Notes: generated by a model from the letters alone, not told the origin. 64,000 nucleotides of DNA from an uncultured Sphingomonadaceae bacterium (GCA_947501325.1 CANMVC010000001.1:930001-994000), one strand, 5' to 3'. Numbered from the stretch's first letter, positions 1-8,532 are shown. Program-made: numbers and translations.

Positions 1-229
1 CTACGTGCTCCGCATCAAGTGCGGAGCACAAAGATCGATCCGCTGGCTCGGATCAAAGCGCTTTCCTACAGGCGCTGCTTTATGATATTTCCTGAAGCTC
101 GCTCTTTCTTAGTCTTGAATATCTATTCGCATCGGTTTGCCATAAGCCGTTATTTTCTTTGGCAAACCACAAAAATCTTTTCGCGCTTTAGGGGGTGTGA
201 CCCTGTGTGACCCTCTATCGAAAAGCGGG
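1..229. other. gene-free left edge with three inverted repeats and a tandem repeat
   Basis: No credible gene is seen here. The stretch holds a perfect 10-bp stem with a 5-nt loop (arms 5-14 and 20-29), a second stem GATCCG/CGGATC (37-42 and 49-54), a third inverted repeat GGTTTGCC/GGCAAACC (134-141 and 161-168), and a perfect 10-bp tandem repeat GTGTGACCCT at 195-204 and 205-214. It lies downstream of the minus-strand EVE gene, so the hairpins may end that transcript, but none is followed by a clear T-run. The left gene is outside the window. Confidence 0.5.
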
Positions 230-637
230 CTATGCGGCCATCGCCAAAATCTCTTCCCATTCGTCCGCGGTTACCGGGGCCACCGACAAACGGGTCTGAC
301 GAATAATCGCCAGATTGGCGAGCTTCGGGTTTTTCTTCATTTCTTTAAGCGGCACCGCTTTGTTCAATTTGCGCACCGGCTTCACCTTTACCGCAATCCA
401 GCGACCGGTATCGTCAAATGGATCAGGAAATTGCTCTTCGCTGACTTCCATGATCCCGACAATTTCCAGTCCCTGCCGCGAATGGTAGAAAAACACCTGG
501 TCGCCGACCTTCATCTTTTTCATATTGTTACTGGCCTGCGCGTTTTTGACCCCGTCCCAGGTGCCTTCTTTTTCCGCGATCAGGTCATCCCAGCCATATT
601 CATCGGGCTCTGATTTTATCAACCAATATTGCGCCAT
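230..637 (-). CDS. EVE domain-containing protein
   Basis: A 135-residue protein made up of one EVE domain, a PUA-like fold related to YTH modules and to human THYN1. Family members are thought to bind modified bases in nucleic acid, but the substrate in bacteria is not settled. Visible hallmarks are the N-terminal WLIKSEPDEY (residues 5-14), TWDGVKN (26-32) and the F-F-Y-H-S turn (49-53). The length fits the stand-alone bacterial form. The ATG start is preceded by an AAAGGAG ribosome-binding site. It is the last minus-strand gene before the window edge, separated from the fasciclin gene by a terminator, so it is probably transcribed alone. Family call is firm; function is not. Confidence 0.9.
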   Translation of the reverse strand: MAQYWLIKSEPDEYGWDDLIAEKEGTWDGVKNAQASNNMKKMKVGDQVFFYHSRQGLEIVGIMEVSEEQFPDPFDDTGRWIAVKVKPVRKLNKAVPLKEMKKNPKLANLAIIRQTRLSVAPVTADEWEEILAMAA

Positions 638-692
638 CGGGGGCTCCTTTCACAAAAACATCACCCGCCAATAGCTGCGCAACAGACATAAA

Positions 693-723
693 AAAAGGCC
701 CCGCCGGTTGGACGGGGCCTTTT
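693..723 (-). terminator. intrinsic terminator after the fasciclin gene
   Basis: Perfect 11-bp stem AAAAGGCCCCG (693-703) / CGGGGCCTTTT (713-723) with a 9-nt loop. An extra A-run to the left (690-696) becomes a T-run after the hairpin on the minus strand. It sits about 20 nt past the fasciclin stop codon. The symmetry would let it act in both directions. Confidence 0.85.
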
Positions 724-743
724 AACAGAATTTCGGCTCAATT

Positions 744-1331
744 TTAACCGGGCATTACAACCGTATCGATTGCGTGAATAACGCCATTGGAAGCTTCTAC
801 ATCAACCATGGTCACGGTAGACTTTCCGCCAGCCGCATCTTCCAACACAACATTTTCGCCGTCCATGGAGGCTTTCAGTTCGCCGCCCTGAACCGTGGTC
901 AAGGTCGCGGTTCCGCCGCCATCCGTGATCGCCTTTGCGACGTCGGCTGCGGTCAGTTTACCGGCTACCACATGGTAGGTCAGCAAAGCCGCCAAATCGT
1001 CTTTCTTCTCCGGTGTCAGCAGCGCGCTGAGTGTTTCTGGGTCCACTTTGGAGAAAGCATCATTGGTTGGCGCGAAGACCGTGAATGGCCCCTCGCCCGA
1101 CAAGGTTTCACCCAAATCAGCGGTTGTTACGGCCGTTACCAATGTAGAGAAATTTTCGTTACCCTGCGCTACGCCAACAATTGTCGTTGCTTCGTCTGCA
1201 TCAGCTGCCATGGCATCGGCGGCACCTTCTTCAACAGTGCCTTCAGCGCTGGCATCGGTTGCTTCTTGAGCACAAGCTGCCAGGGAAACTGTCGCCGCAC
1301 TGGCGAGGAGGATTTTAGAATAAATACGCAT
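744..1331 (-). CDS. fasciclin (FAS1) domain lipoprotein
   Basis: A 195-residue exported protein with one FAS1 domain, an adhesion-type fold. The N-terminus is a lipoprotein signal ending in L-A-A-C, with the lipidated Cys at residue 20, followed by an acidic, Ala/Glu/Asp-rich linker (about 21-50). FAS1 hallmarks are FTVFAPTNDAF in the middle, an LLTYHVV segment, and the C-terminal NGVIHAIDTVVMP. The start at 1331 is chosen over an in-frame upstream start because GAAAGGAA lies just before it and the signal peptide begins there. Flanked by a terminator downstream; likely monocistronic. Probably membrane-anchored in the periplasm or at the cell surface; a role in adhesion is inference. Confidence 0.92.
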   Translation of the reverse strand: MRIYSKILLASAATVSLAACAQEATDASAEGTVEEGAADAMAADADEATTIVGVAQGNENFSTLVTAVTTADLGETLSGEGPFTVFAPTNDAFSKVDPETLSALLTPEKKDDLAALLTYHVVAGKLTAADVAKAITDGGGTATLTTVQGGELKASMDGENVVLEDAAGGKSTVTMVDVEASNGVIHAIDTVVMPG

Positions 1332-1454
1332 TATATTCCTTTCATAATAGTCAAAAGCTGGCCGATGATGCGGTCCACACCCTGACATCATGAAGTGGAT
1401 GGTACGCCGCGTGAAACAAGGATTTTATCGACGAACCGAGGTAAAATCTGCGAC

Positions 1455-2228
1455 CTACCGTTTTTCCATGAACATGAAGTCGCGATCAAAGCTTTTCATA
1501 TGGGCGCCGCCGTCCACAAACAGCGTCTGTCCGGTCACGCTTTCCGCCCCTGCCAGATAGCAAATAGCGGCGGCAATATCATCGGAGGAAGACAGTCGGC
1601 CCAGCGGCATGCGTTCGGTCAAACGGGTCATTTGGTCCGGATCATAATCTTCTGTCGGTATCGTGAGACCAGGCGCCACACCATTGACGCGCAACCTATC
1701 CGAGCAAGCTACTGCGAGTGTTCTGATCGACTCCGCAAGCGCTTGTTTGGACAAGGTATAGCTCAGTTGATCGCCATTCGGATTGCGGACGCGCTGATCG
1801 ACAATGTTGACCACCGCAGCGCGCTGACCTTCGGGAACCTGTTGGGCCAATATTGTCGTCAGCAGGGTCGGCACCATCATGTTGATCTTTAGATGTCGAT
1901 CGAGTGAGACTTCGCCCAGACTGTCGGCATCATCATAATCAAACAGCGATGCATTGTTGACGAGCAGATCCGGTGCCTGGCCAAAATGATGCATGACAGC
2001 TTCGAGCAGCTTTTCCGACGCCTTATCGGCTCCAAAATCTGCGATAAAACCCGACCATTTCGTATCCTGGGCTTCGAGTATTTTCGCCAGACCCTCTTCC
2101 GGATTAGCGTCGCTATGACCGTGAAGCGCCAAGCAGTAGCCTGCTTCAGCCAGGCGGCCTGCAATATGAGCACCCAATCGCCGCAATCCGCCTGTTACCA
2201 GCGCCAGCTTCATCGGGGCGTCACTCAT
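1455..2228 (-). CDS. SDR oxidoreductase, pteridine reductase (FolM/PTR1)-like
   Basis: A 257-residue short-chain dehydrogenase. The cofactor motif at residues 12-19 reads TGGLRRLG, which fits the TGxxxRxG signature of pteridine reductases rather than the classical TGxxxGxG. NNAS follows at 91-94 and the catalytic Y-T-L-S-K at 157-161. FolM and PTR1 enzymes reduce dihydropterins or dihydrofolate with NADPH. The gene overlaps the upstream folB by 4 nt (ATGA), so the two are translationally coupled, which supports a pterin or folate substrate. It is the last gene of the long minus-strand run that begins at ctaC. The substrate is inference from motif and context. Confidence 0.82.
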   Translation of the reverse strand: MSDAPMKLALVTGGLRRLGAHIAGRLAEAGYCLALHGHSDANPEEGLAKILEAQDTKWSGFIADFGADKASEKLLEAVMHHFGQAPDLLVNNASLFDYDDADSLGEVSLDRHLKINMMVPTLLTTILAQQVPEGQRAAVVNIVDQRVRNPNGDQLSYTLSKQALAESIRTLAVACSDRLRVNGVAPGLTIPTEDYDPDQMTRLTERMPLGRLSSSDDIAAAICYLAGAESVTGQTLFVDGGAHMKSFDRDFMFMEKR

Positions 2229-2596
2229 TTACGGGCTCGTGACATGGTAATGCCAATAGCCTCTCCTTTTTCGGAGATCAGCAGCTTCACGATCTTGACC
2301 GTAACCCGCAACACATTCTTATCCTGCAGGAACAGTGTCTCGATGATATGATCGGCCACCGCTTCGATGAGTTTAAAATGCACGCCTTCCGGCAAATTGC
2401 TAGTCGCGGCGTCTTTCAGGTCCATATAGTTTTTGGAGCTTTCAAGTGGCGTATCCGCTTCGTATCGCTCCTGAATTTTCAAATCAGCCGCAATGGAAAT
2501 GCGCAGCGGCTGCGGCAAATGGGTCTCTTCAGAATAGATGCCGGTCAGGACATCGACCTCTAAATCGTTTACTTCTAGTGTGAGTGTATCTGTCAT
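2225..2596 (-). CDS. folB: dihydroneopterin aldolase family protein (FolB)
   Basis: A 123-residue cytosolic enzyme of the FolB/dihydroneopterin aldolase-epimerase family, the usual length. It would convert dihydroneopterin to hydroxymethyl-dihydropterin in folate synthesis. Recognisable blocks are LEVNDLEVDVLTGIYSEE near the N-terminus, the S-K-N-Y-M-D-L segment (about 54-60), FKLIEAVADHIIETL, and VTVKIVKLL late in the protein. The stop codon overlaps the start of the pteridine-reductase-like SDR by 4 nt. It lies 66 nt downstream of the rRNA methyltransferase gene, in the same direction. The family call is good; some sphingomonad FolB-like proteins may be epimerases rather than aldolases. Confidence 0.85.
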   Translation of the reverse strand: MTDTLTLEVNDLEVDVLTGIYSEETHLPQPLRISIAADLKIQERYEADTPLESSKNYMDLKDAATSNLPEGVHFKLIEAVADHIIETLFLQDKNVLRVTVKIVKLLISEKGEAIGITMSRARK

Positions 2597-2662
2597 CAGA
2601 TGTCTTCACCACTTTGCAGGCAAAATGGCAAGTCATGCTGTCAGTTTGTTGGGCCTGCGCTG

Positions 2663-3547
2663 CTATTTAGACCAGCGCGCGTATATCGCCGTTGGCAGCA
2701 GCAAACCGCGGGCCTCCTCTTTGACCGCCAGTTCGCCGACTTCAATTTTACCGCTGAGATGGGCCAGTTTTTCGTGCAGCAAGGATCCCAAAGCCAGTGC
2801 CGACATTCGCACCGCATAAACCGTCAGGAACAAGCAGCGACTATCTTCGTCGAGCAGCTTTCCGCAGCTTTCCACCAAGTGAGCGAGATCTTCTTCGAGC
2901 CGCCAGATCTCCCCGTCCGGACCCCGGCCATATTTAGGTGGATCGAGGAGAATGGCATCATAGCGCCGCTCCCGCCGTACTTCCCGCGCGGCGAACTTGG
3001 CCGCATCGTCAATAATCCAGCGCACCGGACGCTCCGCCATATTGGAAAGCGCCGCATTGTCCCGCGCGGCAGATACAGATTTCTTGGACGCATCAACATG
3101 GACGAGTTTGGCTCCAGCGGCGGACAAAGCAAGCGTTCCAACGCCGGTATAGCCAAAAAGATTAAGAGCCTGTGGCTCTTCGACATCTGCCAAGTTCGAC
3201 CGGATCCAGCGCCACACCGGGTCCATATCGGGAAAATAGGCCAAATGACGAAAGGGCGTGCATTGGGCGGTAAATGTTACCTCTTCCCAGCTAAGCGGCC
3301 ATCCCTCTTGAGGGATCGGCCGGTTGAAATGCCAGCGCCCACCGCCATCATCGTCCGATGCGGGAATAAACTCGCCATCAGCCTGCCATTCATCCTGTGC
3401 CGGCGACCACATTGCTTGCGGCTCCGGGCGAATGAAATGATAGTCGCCATAGCGTTCGAGTTTCCGACCGTCGCCGCTATCAATCAGCGCATAGTCACTG
3501 CGTGGATCGCTGATCATCACACCGGGGCTTGATACCGCCTCAGCCAT
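2663..3547 (-). CDS. class I SAM-dependent methyltransferase, RlmI-like
   Basis: A 294-residue Rossmann-fold methyltransferase resembling the C-terminal part of the RlmI/RlmK 23S rRNA cytosine-5 methyltransferases. The SAM-binding motif I is NLFGYTGVGTLA (129-140), followed by the acidic strand end V-D-A-S-K-K-S (151-157) and motif IV DPPKYGRG (202-209), typical for base methyltransferases acting on RNA. It lacks a recognisable N-terminal PUA domain, so it is shorter than RlmI (about 400 residues). The ATG overlaps the 3' end of thrC by 8 nt, implying coupling. The RNA target cannot be named from sequence alone. Confidence 0.85.
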   Translation of the reverse strand: MAEAVSSPGVMISDPRSDYALIDSGDGRKLERYGDYHFIRPEPQAMWSPAQDEWQADGEFIPASDDDGGGRWHFNRPIPQEGWPLSWEEVTFTAQCTPFRHLAYFPDMDPVWRWIRSNLADVEEPQALNLFGYTGVGTLALSAAGAKLVHVDASKKSVSAARDNAALSNMAERPVRWIIDDAAKFAAREVRRERRYDAILLDPPKYGRGPDGEIWRLEEDLAHLVESCGKLLDEDSRCLFLTVYAVRMSALALGSLLHEKLAHLSGKIEVGELAVKEEARGLLLPTAIYARWSK

Positions 3548-4943
3548 CGGCGGGTGTCGCTTTCGCGGTTACAAACGCCTTCACCGCGTCATAGTCACCC
3601 GGCAATTTATCGCAGGCTTCTTCCCGGTCGAACAGATCACCAATCCGGCGCGGCAAGGCAGGACGCAATCCCGTTGCCCGCTCAACCGCATCCCTAAACT
3701 TGGCAGGATGGGCCGTCGCCAATGTGACAATCGGAACCGAAGGATCAATATCGGCTGAGCGCGCAGCCGACAGTCCTATAGCGGTATGCGGATCAATTAC
3801 CTGCCCCGCCGCCTCTTGCGCCTGGCTCATGGCCAGCGTCATGCTATCGGGATCGACACGTTCGCTGGTAAAGATCGACAAAGCTTTGGCAAGCATCTCG
3901 GGCGCGATTTGCATATCGCGGGTTGCTTCAAAAGCTTTCATGCGCGCCGCCGTCTTTTCGCCATCCCGGCCTTCGAGATCGAACAGCAATCGTTCGAAAT
4001 TGCTACTGATCTGAATATCCATTGATGGCGCGGCAGTCGGCGTCACGGTTCCGGCAGAATAGTCGCCTGCACTCAAGGCGCGATGCAAAATGTCATTCAC
4101 ATTGGTGGCCACGACGAGACGCTCTATCGGGAGCCCCATTTGCGCCGCGACATAGCCAGCGAAAACATCTCCGAAATTGCCGGTCGGGACCGAAAAAGCA
4201 ATCTTGCGATGCGGACCGCCTAACTGCGAGGCAGCATAGAAATAATAGACAATCTGCGCCATCAACCGGGCCCAGTTAATCGAGTTAACCGCTGAAATTG
4301 CGAAACGATCCGTCACGTGCTGATCAGCAAACATCCGTTTGACCATCGCCTGCGCGTCATCGAAGCTGCCGTCAATTGCAATATTATGAACATTCGGTGC
4401 CAACACAGTGGTCATCTGGCGGCGTTGCACATCCGATATCCGTCCATCGGGATGCAGCATGAAGATATCAACCTTGTCACGACCGGCTAAGGCATCAATA
4501 GCAGCGGACCCGGTATCGCCGGAGGTCGCTCCGACAACGGTCAGATGTTTGTCCTGCCGCGCCAGAAACGTCTCGAACAACAGACCCAGCAATTGCAAAG
4601 CGACGTCCTTGAACGCCAGCGTCGGACCGTGAAATAATTCGAGCAACCAGTGCTGGCCATCCAGCTGCACCAGCGGTGTCACTGCGCTATGCGCAAAACG
4701 GCCATAGGCCTGCTGGCAAAGATCGCGAAGCTCACTCTCTTCAAGCACATCGCCGATAAAGGGACGCATTACCCGAACCGCTATTTCAGAATAGGGAAGC
4801 CCCGCCATATCGCTAATCTCGGCTTGCGACAGTTTGGGCCAATGAGTCGGCACGTAAAGACCGCCATCGCCAGCTAATCCAGCCAGAGTTACCTGTTCAA
4901 AATTCAGTGGCGCTGCACCGCCCCGTGTCGAGATATATTCCAT
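3540..4943 (-). CDS. thrC: threonine synthase
   Basis: A 467-residue PLP enzyme that turns O-phosphohomoserine into threonine, the last step of threonine synthesis. The N-terminus MEYISTRGGA and GDGGLYVP (26-32) are typical of the longer ThrC form. The PLP lysine lies in HGPTLAFKD (Lys112), and the phosphate-binding loop is in TSGDTGSAAIDA. SVPTGNFGDVFAGY marks the second half. The gene sits 42 nt downstream of surf1 and overlaps the following methyltransferase gene by 8 nt. Its position at the tail of a cytochrome oxidase operon is, as I recall, shared by many sphingomonads. Confidence 0.97.
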   Translation of the reverse strand: MEYISTRGGAAPLNFEQVTLAGLAGDGGLYVPTHWPKLSQAEISDMAGLPYSEIAVRVMRPFIGDVLEESELRDLCQQAYGRFAHSAVTPLVQLDGQHWLLELFHGPTLAFKDVALQLLGLLFETFLARQDKHLTVVGATSGDTGSAAIDALAGRDKVDIFMLHPDGRISDVQRRQMTTVLAPNVHNIAIDGSFDDAQAMVKRMFADQHVTDRFAISAVNSINWARLMAQIVYYFYAASQLGGPHRKIAFSVPTGNFGDVFAGYVAAQMGLPIERLVVATNVNDILHRALSAGDYSAGTVTPTAAPSMDIQISSNFERLLFDLEGRDGEKTAARMKAFEATRDMQIAPEMLAKALSIFTSERVDPDSMTLAMSQAQEAAGQVIDPHTAIGLSAARSADIDPSVPIVTLATAHPAKFRDAVERATGLRPALPRRIGDLFDREEACDKLPGDYDAVKAFVTAKATPADG

Positions 4944-4985
4944 GATGGCCAGCGGGTTAGCCGCCTCGTTGTCCTAGAGCAAGTT

Positions 4986-5576
4986 TTAAGCTTTGGTGGG
5001 CCTTTTATTGCGTCCCCGCAGAGCCAGAAAATAGATGGTCAGCGCGATCCCCGCAAACAGAAACCATTGGATAGCATAGGCCATGTGATTGTTCGGAACA
5101 TCATCAGTCGACGGTTTCTGGCTTTTTTGCAGCCCGGCGACCGGCTTACTGGCTACCAGACGAATTATATTCTGGCTATCGGGCGCAATGATGCCGTTTA
5201 AGATGCCTCCAGCCCATTCAGGGTCTGCTGATGATTTGGACCAACCGGCAACCACTTGCGCGCCCGGTCCTTCAGCGCCAGACGTCTTGCAATGGGCGAT
5301 GTGAGCCCAGCCCGATTGGCCATTGGCATTTCGCCCACTCACAGCACGCCATCCCAATATTTCCAGACAATTCACCGATGACTTACGGAAATAGGGCGGA
5401 TTGTCTTCGACAGGCACGGCAGGATAGCTAATGGCAGGTTGATCGCTTGCCGCTTGGTAGGTCGCAAGCAAGTCGTTTTTCCAGTCTGCGCGCTGTAGCT
5501 GCCAGATGCCAAGCCCGACCATTGTCGCGACGGCTGCCAACACGATAATGGTTACAAAGACGGGAACGCCCTTCAT
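4986..5576 (-). CDS. SURF1 family cytochrome c oxidase assembly protein
   Basis: A 196-residue inner-membrane protein of the SURF1/Shy1 family, which helps insert heme a into oxidase subunit I. It has the family topology: one N-terminal membrane helix (about 4-25, ending in LGIWQLQRADWK) and one C-terminal helix containing YAIQWFLFAGIALTIYFLAL, with a periplasmic domain between. It is somewhat shorter than typical bacterial SURF1 (about 230-250). The start overlaps the DUF983 stop by 4 nt. The operon context with ctaC, D, B, G and E supports the role strongly. Confidence 0.92.
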   Translation of the reverse strand: MKGVPVFVTIIVLAAVATMVGLGIWQLQRADWKNDLLATYQAASDQPAISYPAVPVEDNPPYFRKSSVNCLEILGWRAVSGRNANGQSGWAHIAHCKTSGAEGPGAQVVAGWSKSSADPEWAGGILNGIIAPDSQNIIRLVASKPVAGLQKSQKPSTDDVPNNHMAYAIQWFLFAGIALTIYFLALRGRNKRPTKA

Positions 5577-5965
5577 TTTTCGCTACCAGTGTCGATACTG
5601 CCTTCACGGGCCTGGTTGCGATGTTCCAGAATCAACAATATGGCCTTGGAAATTCTCAGGGAGCCGACCACTGCAGCGATGGTCAGCGGAAACCAAAGCA
5701 TGGCGTGAACCCAAATAGGCGGTCGCCAGTTTAGTTCTACGATCAAAGCGAGCCCGAGGACAAGACCACCGACGATCAGCGTGAGGAAGGCCGCCGGACC
5801 ATCTCCAACATTATATTTTCCATAGTCGAGACCACAGGCTCGGCATTTGTCAGAGAAAGCAATCATGCTGCCAAATAATGTTTTCTGTCCGCATTGGGGG
5901 CAGAGACCAAAAAGGGCAGCAGGAAGAACATCCGGCTGCCCCTTTGAATTCTGGGTATCGGTCAA
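5573..5965 (-). CDS. DUF983 family zinc-ribbon membrane protein
   Basis: A 130-residue DUF983 protein. It has an N-terminal zinc ribbon made of C-P-Q-C-G (22-26) and C-R-A-C-G about 20 residues later, then a conserved DGPAAFLTLIVGG stretch beginning the first of two membrane helices; the second is MLWFPLTIAAVVGSLRI. DUF983 genes are typically found in aa3-oxidase operons of alphaproteobacteria, and an assembly role is suspected but not shown. Here it lies between ctaE (10 nt upstream) and surf1 (4-nt overlap). Confidence 0.92.
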   Translation of the reverse strand: MTDTQNSKGQPDVLPAALFGLCPQCGQKTLFGSMIAFSDKCRACGLDYGKYNVGDGPAAFLTLIVGGLVLGLALIVELNWRPPIWVHAMLWFPLTIAAVVGSLRISKAILLILEHRNQAREGSIDTGSEK

Positions 5966-5974
5966 TAGTTTATC

Positions 5975-6844
5975 CTAATGAACCGGCGCGCCCCAGCCGC
6001 CCCATACATAAACAGCAAGGAACAGGAACAGCCATACGACATCGACAAAATGCCAGTACCAGGCAGCGGCTTCAAAACCGAAATGCTGTTTCGGGGTGAA
6101 GTGGCCCTTATAGGCCCGTGCCAGACAGACAATCAGGAATATCGTACCGACGATAACGTGGAAGCCATGGAAGCCGGTCGCCATATAGAACGCGCTGCTA
6201 TAGTTTAATCCAGCGAATGGGAATGGCGCGATGCTATACTCATAAGCTTGGATGGCGCTAAACACCACGCCAAGAATGATCGTCAACCACAGACCTGTAA
6301 TCAAGCCCTGGCGATTGCCGTGAATGAGGGAGTGGTGCGCCCATGTCACCGTCGTACCGGAACACAGCAAAATGAGGGTATTAAGTAGCGGCAGTTCAAA
6401 GGCATTTAGCACTTCAATGCCTTTTGGCGGCCATTGCATAAGAGCTTCGGCGCCCTCCTGACCGATCATATTAGTCGCGATGCCATCGGCAAAATCAATG
6501 GGTTGTGGGAACAGAGAATAATCAAACCATGCCCAGAACCAGCCCACAAAGAACATCACTTCTGATGCAATGAACAGGATCATACCATAGCGCAGATGCA
6601 ACTGTACCACTGGGGTGTGGTCACCCGCATGGGCTTCTTTGACCACGTTCGACCACCATGTGAAGAAGGTCAGACCTACTAACCCCACGCCGATCGCGAA
6701 AACCAACGAACCAAAAGATCCGAAAACATCGGGATGCATCCACATGATGCCGCCAAAGGCCATGACCAGTGCAGACATCGAGCCGATGAAGGGCCAGATA
6801 TCAGGCGGTAAAATATGATAATCGTGGTTCTTGGCTCCAGCCAT
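5975..6844 (-). CDS. ctaE: cytochrome c oxidase subunit III
   Basis: A 289-residue seven-helix inner-membrane protein, subunit III of the aa3 oxidase, which stabilises subunit I and its proton uptake. The N-terminus MAGAKNHDYHILPPDIWP is characteristic of bacterial CoxC. Further signs are FFVGWFWAWFDYSLFP, TLILLCSGTTVTWAHH and the C-terminal WYWHFVDVVWLFLFLAVYVWG. The start at 6844 is preferred over an in-frame upstream start because the family N-terminus begins there and GGGGA lies upstream. With this start the gene is 34 nt downstream of the ctaG stop. Confidence 0.97.
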   Translation of the reverse strand: MAGAKNHDYHILPPDIWPFIGSMSALVMAFGGIMWMHPDVFGSFGSLVFAIGVGLVGLTFFTWWSNVVKEAHAGDHTPVVQLHLRYGMILFIASEVMFFVGWFWAWFDYSLFPQPIDFADGIATNMIGQEGAEALMQWPPKGIEVLNAFELPLLNTLILLCSGTTVTWAHHSLIHGNRQGLITGLWLTIILGVVFSAIQAYEYSIAPFPFAGLNYSSAFYMATGFHGFHVIVGTIFLIVCLARAYKGHFTPKQHFGFEAAAWYWHFVDVVWLFLFLAVYVWGGWGAPVH

Positions 6845-6878
6845 GGTGTAGTTCCCCAGGTTTCGTTCGTTACTGTTC

Positions 6879-7469
6879 TTAGCTATCGCTCTTTGCGGGG
6901 TCCACCGCAATGCCGTCTTTCGAGCGATAAAATGTGTAGCTTAAAGTGATTTCTTCAATATCGCGTGTTTCCGGATCTTCCAATATTGCAGGATCAACAT
7001 AATAGAGCACCGGCATCCGCATCGTCTGACCCGGCTCCAAAAGCTGTTCGGTAAAGCAGAAACATTGTACTTTGTGAAAATATTTTCCTGCCAGAAGCGG
7101 GGTCACGTTAAACGTTGCTGTGCCGACAACCGGCTGATCTGATTTATTGGTTGCGATATAAATCGCCATGTCACGGGCGCCGACACTGACACGGTCAACG
7201 GCCTGTTCCGGCTTGAATGCCCATGGCAAAGCTGAGTTGACATTGGAATCAAACCGGACCGACATCACTTTGGAAGTCGCTTGTACCGTCGCAGCCTGAG
7301 CCTCGCCCACGCGCTGCGTGGTTCCGCCATAACCCGTGACGCGACAAAAAATTTCATAAAGCGGGACGGCCGCGTAGCCCATGCCTAGCATGGCTAGCCC
7401 CATCGCCCCTGCCATCATGGCGCTGCGACGATTTTTACTCGATAGGTCTCTGGTTTGTGCTTGGGTCAT
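6879..7469 (-). CDS. ctaG: cytochrome c oxidase assembly protein CtaG/Cox11
   Basis: A 196-residue protein of the Cox11/CtaG family, a periplasmic copper chaperone that delivers Cu to the CuB site of subunit I. It has a single N-terminal membrane anchor (about 18-38, including GYAAVPLYEIFCR) and a periplasmic immunoglobulin-like domain. The copper-binding C-F-C-F motif is present in KVQCFCFTEQ. The start overlaps the stop of the 54-codon membrane ORF by 4 nt, so it is translated within the cox operon. Confidence 0.97.
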   Translation of the reverse strand: MTQAQTRDLSSKNRRSAMMAGAMGLAMLGMGYAAVPLYEIFCRVTGYGGTTQRVGEAQAATVQATSKVMSVRFDSNVNSALPWAFKPEQAVDRVSVGARDMAIYIATNKSDQPVVGTATFNVTPLLAGKYFHKVQCFCFTEQLLEPGQTMRMPVLYYVDPAILEDPETRDIEEITLSYTFYRSKDGIAVDPAKSDS

Positions 7470-7630
7470 GAGATTGATGCGTTAATTTTAACAAAGGTAA
7501 TGAGGTAAAACAGAACCACCAAGAAGAAAAGAAGGCCGGCAAGGATCGCGGCGCGATGCTTTTGCCGCGCTTGATACGCTTTCTGCTCTTCGCGTGACAT
7601 GGATGTCTTGCTGGTATCGATTTCACTCAT
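7466..7630 (-). CDS. 54-residue single-helix membrane protein in the cox operon (CoxF-like position)
   Basis: A short ORF of 54 codons (ATG at 7630, TGA at 7466-7468), joined at both ends by 4-nt ATGA overlaps: with the ctaB stop and with the ctaG start. The N-terminal half is charged ([20 protein letters not shown]), followed by one hydrophobic helix, [19 protein letters not shown], and a short tail. Small single-helix proteins at this place, between ctaB and ctaG, are known in other alphaproteobacterial aa3 operons and sometimes labelled CoxF. Double overlap and membrane character make it a real gene. Function unknown; a small oxidase assembly factor or subunit is inferred. Confidence 0.85.
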   Translation of the reverse strand: MSEIDTSKTSMSREEQKAYQARQKHRAAILAGLLFFLVVLFYLITFVKINASIS

Positions 7631-8532
7631 GCGATCAACATCCGGTCAATTATCAGAGCCCCGAACAGAGTAAAAAGATACAAGATTGAAAAACTGAAAA
7701 GCTGCTTTTCGGCTTTCATAGCGGCGGGGTCTTCGGTCTTGCTCAACCCAACCCGGAGTGACAACAAGCAAAAGACCAAGCTCAACACTATAGCTGAAAC
7801 ACCGTAAACAGCACCGGTCATACCCAGCACAAACGGGGCAATCGCACATATCGCAAGGATAAGGCTGTAACCAAAAATCTGTTTTCGCGTTGATTGTCGT
7901 CCGGCAACCACAGGCATCATCGGCACGCCGGCTTTGGAATAGTCGCTGTTCACAAACAACGCCAATGCCCAGAAATGCGGTGGTGTCCAAAAGAATATAA
8001 TCGCGAACAACAATATCGGCATCAACGTGATATCGCCGGTCACAGCCGCCCATCCGATTAAGGGAGGAAATGCCCCTGCAGCGCCGCCGATAACGATATT
8101 CTGAGGCGTATTCCGCTTCAACCAAATCGTATAGACCACAGCGTAAAAGAAAATTGCAAAAGCCAGAACCACTGCGCTTAGCCAATTCACGGCTACACCC
8201 ATCAGCAGGACAGAGAAAACAGACAGCCCAATACCAAAGTGTAAAGCTGTTTCGCGATCCATCCGACCAGCAGGCAAGGGACGCTTTGCCGTTCGCTTCA
8301 TGACCGCATCAATATCATGCTCATACCACTGGTTTAGCGCGGCTGAGGCGCCAGCACCCAGGCTGATCGCCAAAATTGCGGTAAACCCGATCACGGGATG
8401 AATGGATCCTGGCGCGGCCAGCAAACCACATATGGCGGTGAATATAACGAGCGACATGACGCGCGGTTTGGTCAGCGCGAACAAGTCTAGTGCACTGGCC
8501 AGGTTATGGGTTGATGTCGAAGCGATTGTCAT
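7627..8532 (-). CDS. ctaB: protoheme IX farnesyltransferase (heme O synthase)
   Basis: A 301-residue polytopic UbiA-family prenyltransferase that adds farnesyl to heme b to make heme O, the precursor of heme A for the aa3 oxidase. The prenyl-diphosphate/Mg site is visible as [19 protein letters not shown] with its Asp pair, and the second conserved region as [13 protein letters not shown] with [12 protein letters not shown]. About nine hydrophobic helices are evident. It is 90 nt downstream of ctaD and overlaps the 54-codon ORF. Confidence 0.97.
   Translation of the reverse strand: MTIASTSTHNLASALDLFALTKPRVMSLVIFTAICGLLAAPGSIHPVIGFTAILAISLGAGASAALNQWYEHDIDAVMKRTAKRPLPAGRMDRETALHFGIGLSVFSVLLMGVAVNWLSAVVLAFAIFFYAVVYTIWLKRNTPQNIVIGGAAGAFPPLIGWAAVTGDITLMPILLFAIIFFWTPPHFWALALFVNSDYSKAGVPMMPVVAGRQSTRKQIFGYSLILAICAIAPFVLGMTGAVYGVSAIVLSLVFCLLSLRVGLSKTEDPAAMKAEKQLFSFSILYLFTLFGALIIDRMLIA

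Noticed and set aside
2600-3532. Plus-strand open frame of 310 codons
   Set aside because: It lies opposite the rRNA methyltransferase gene, whose motifs are complete; the plus product has no recognisable domain.
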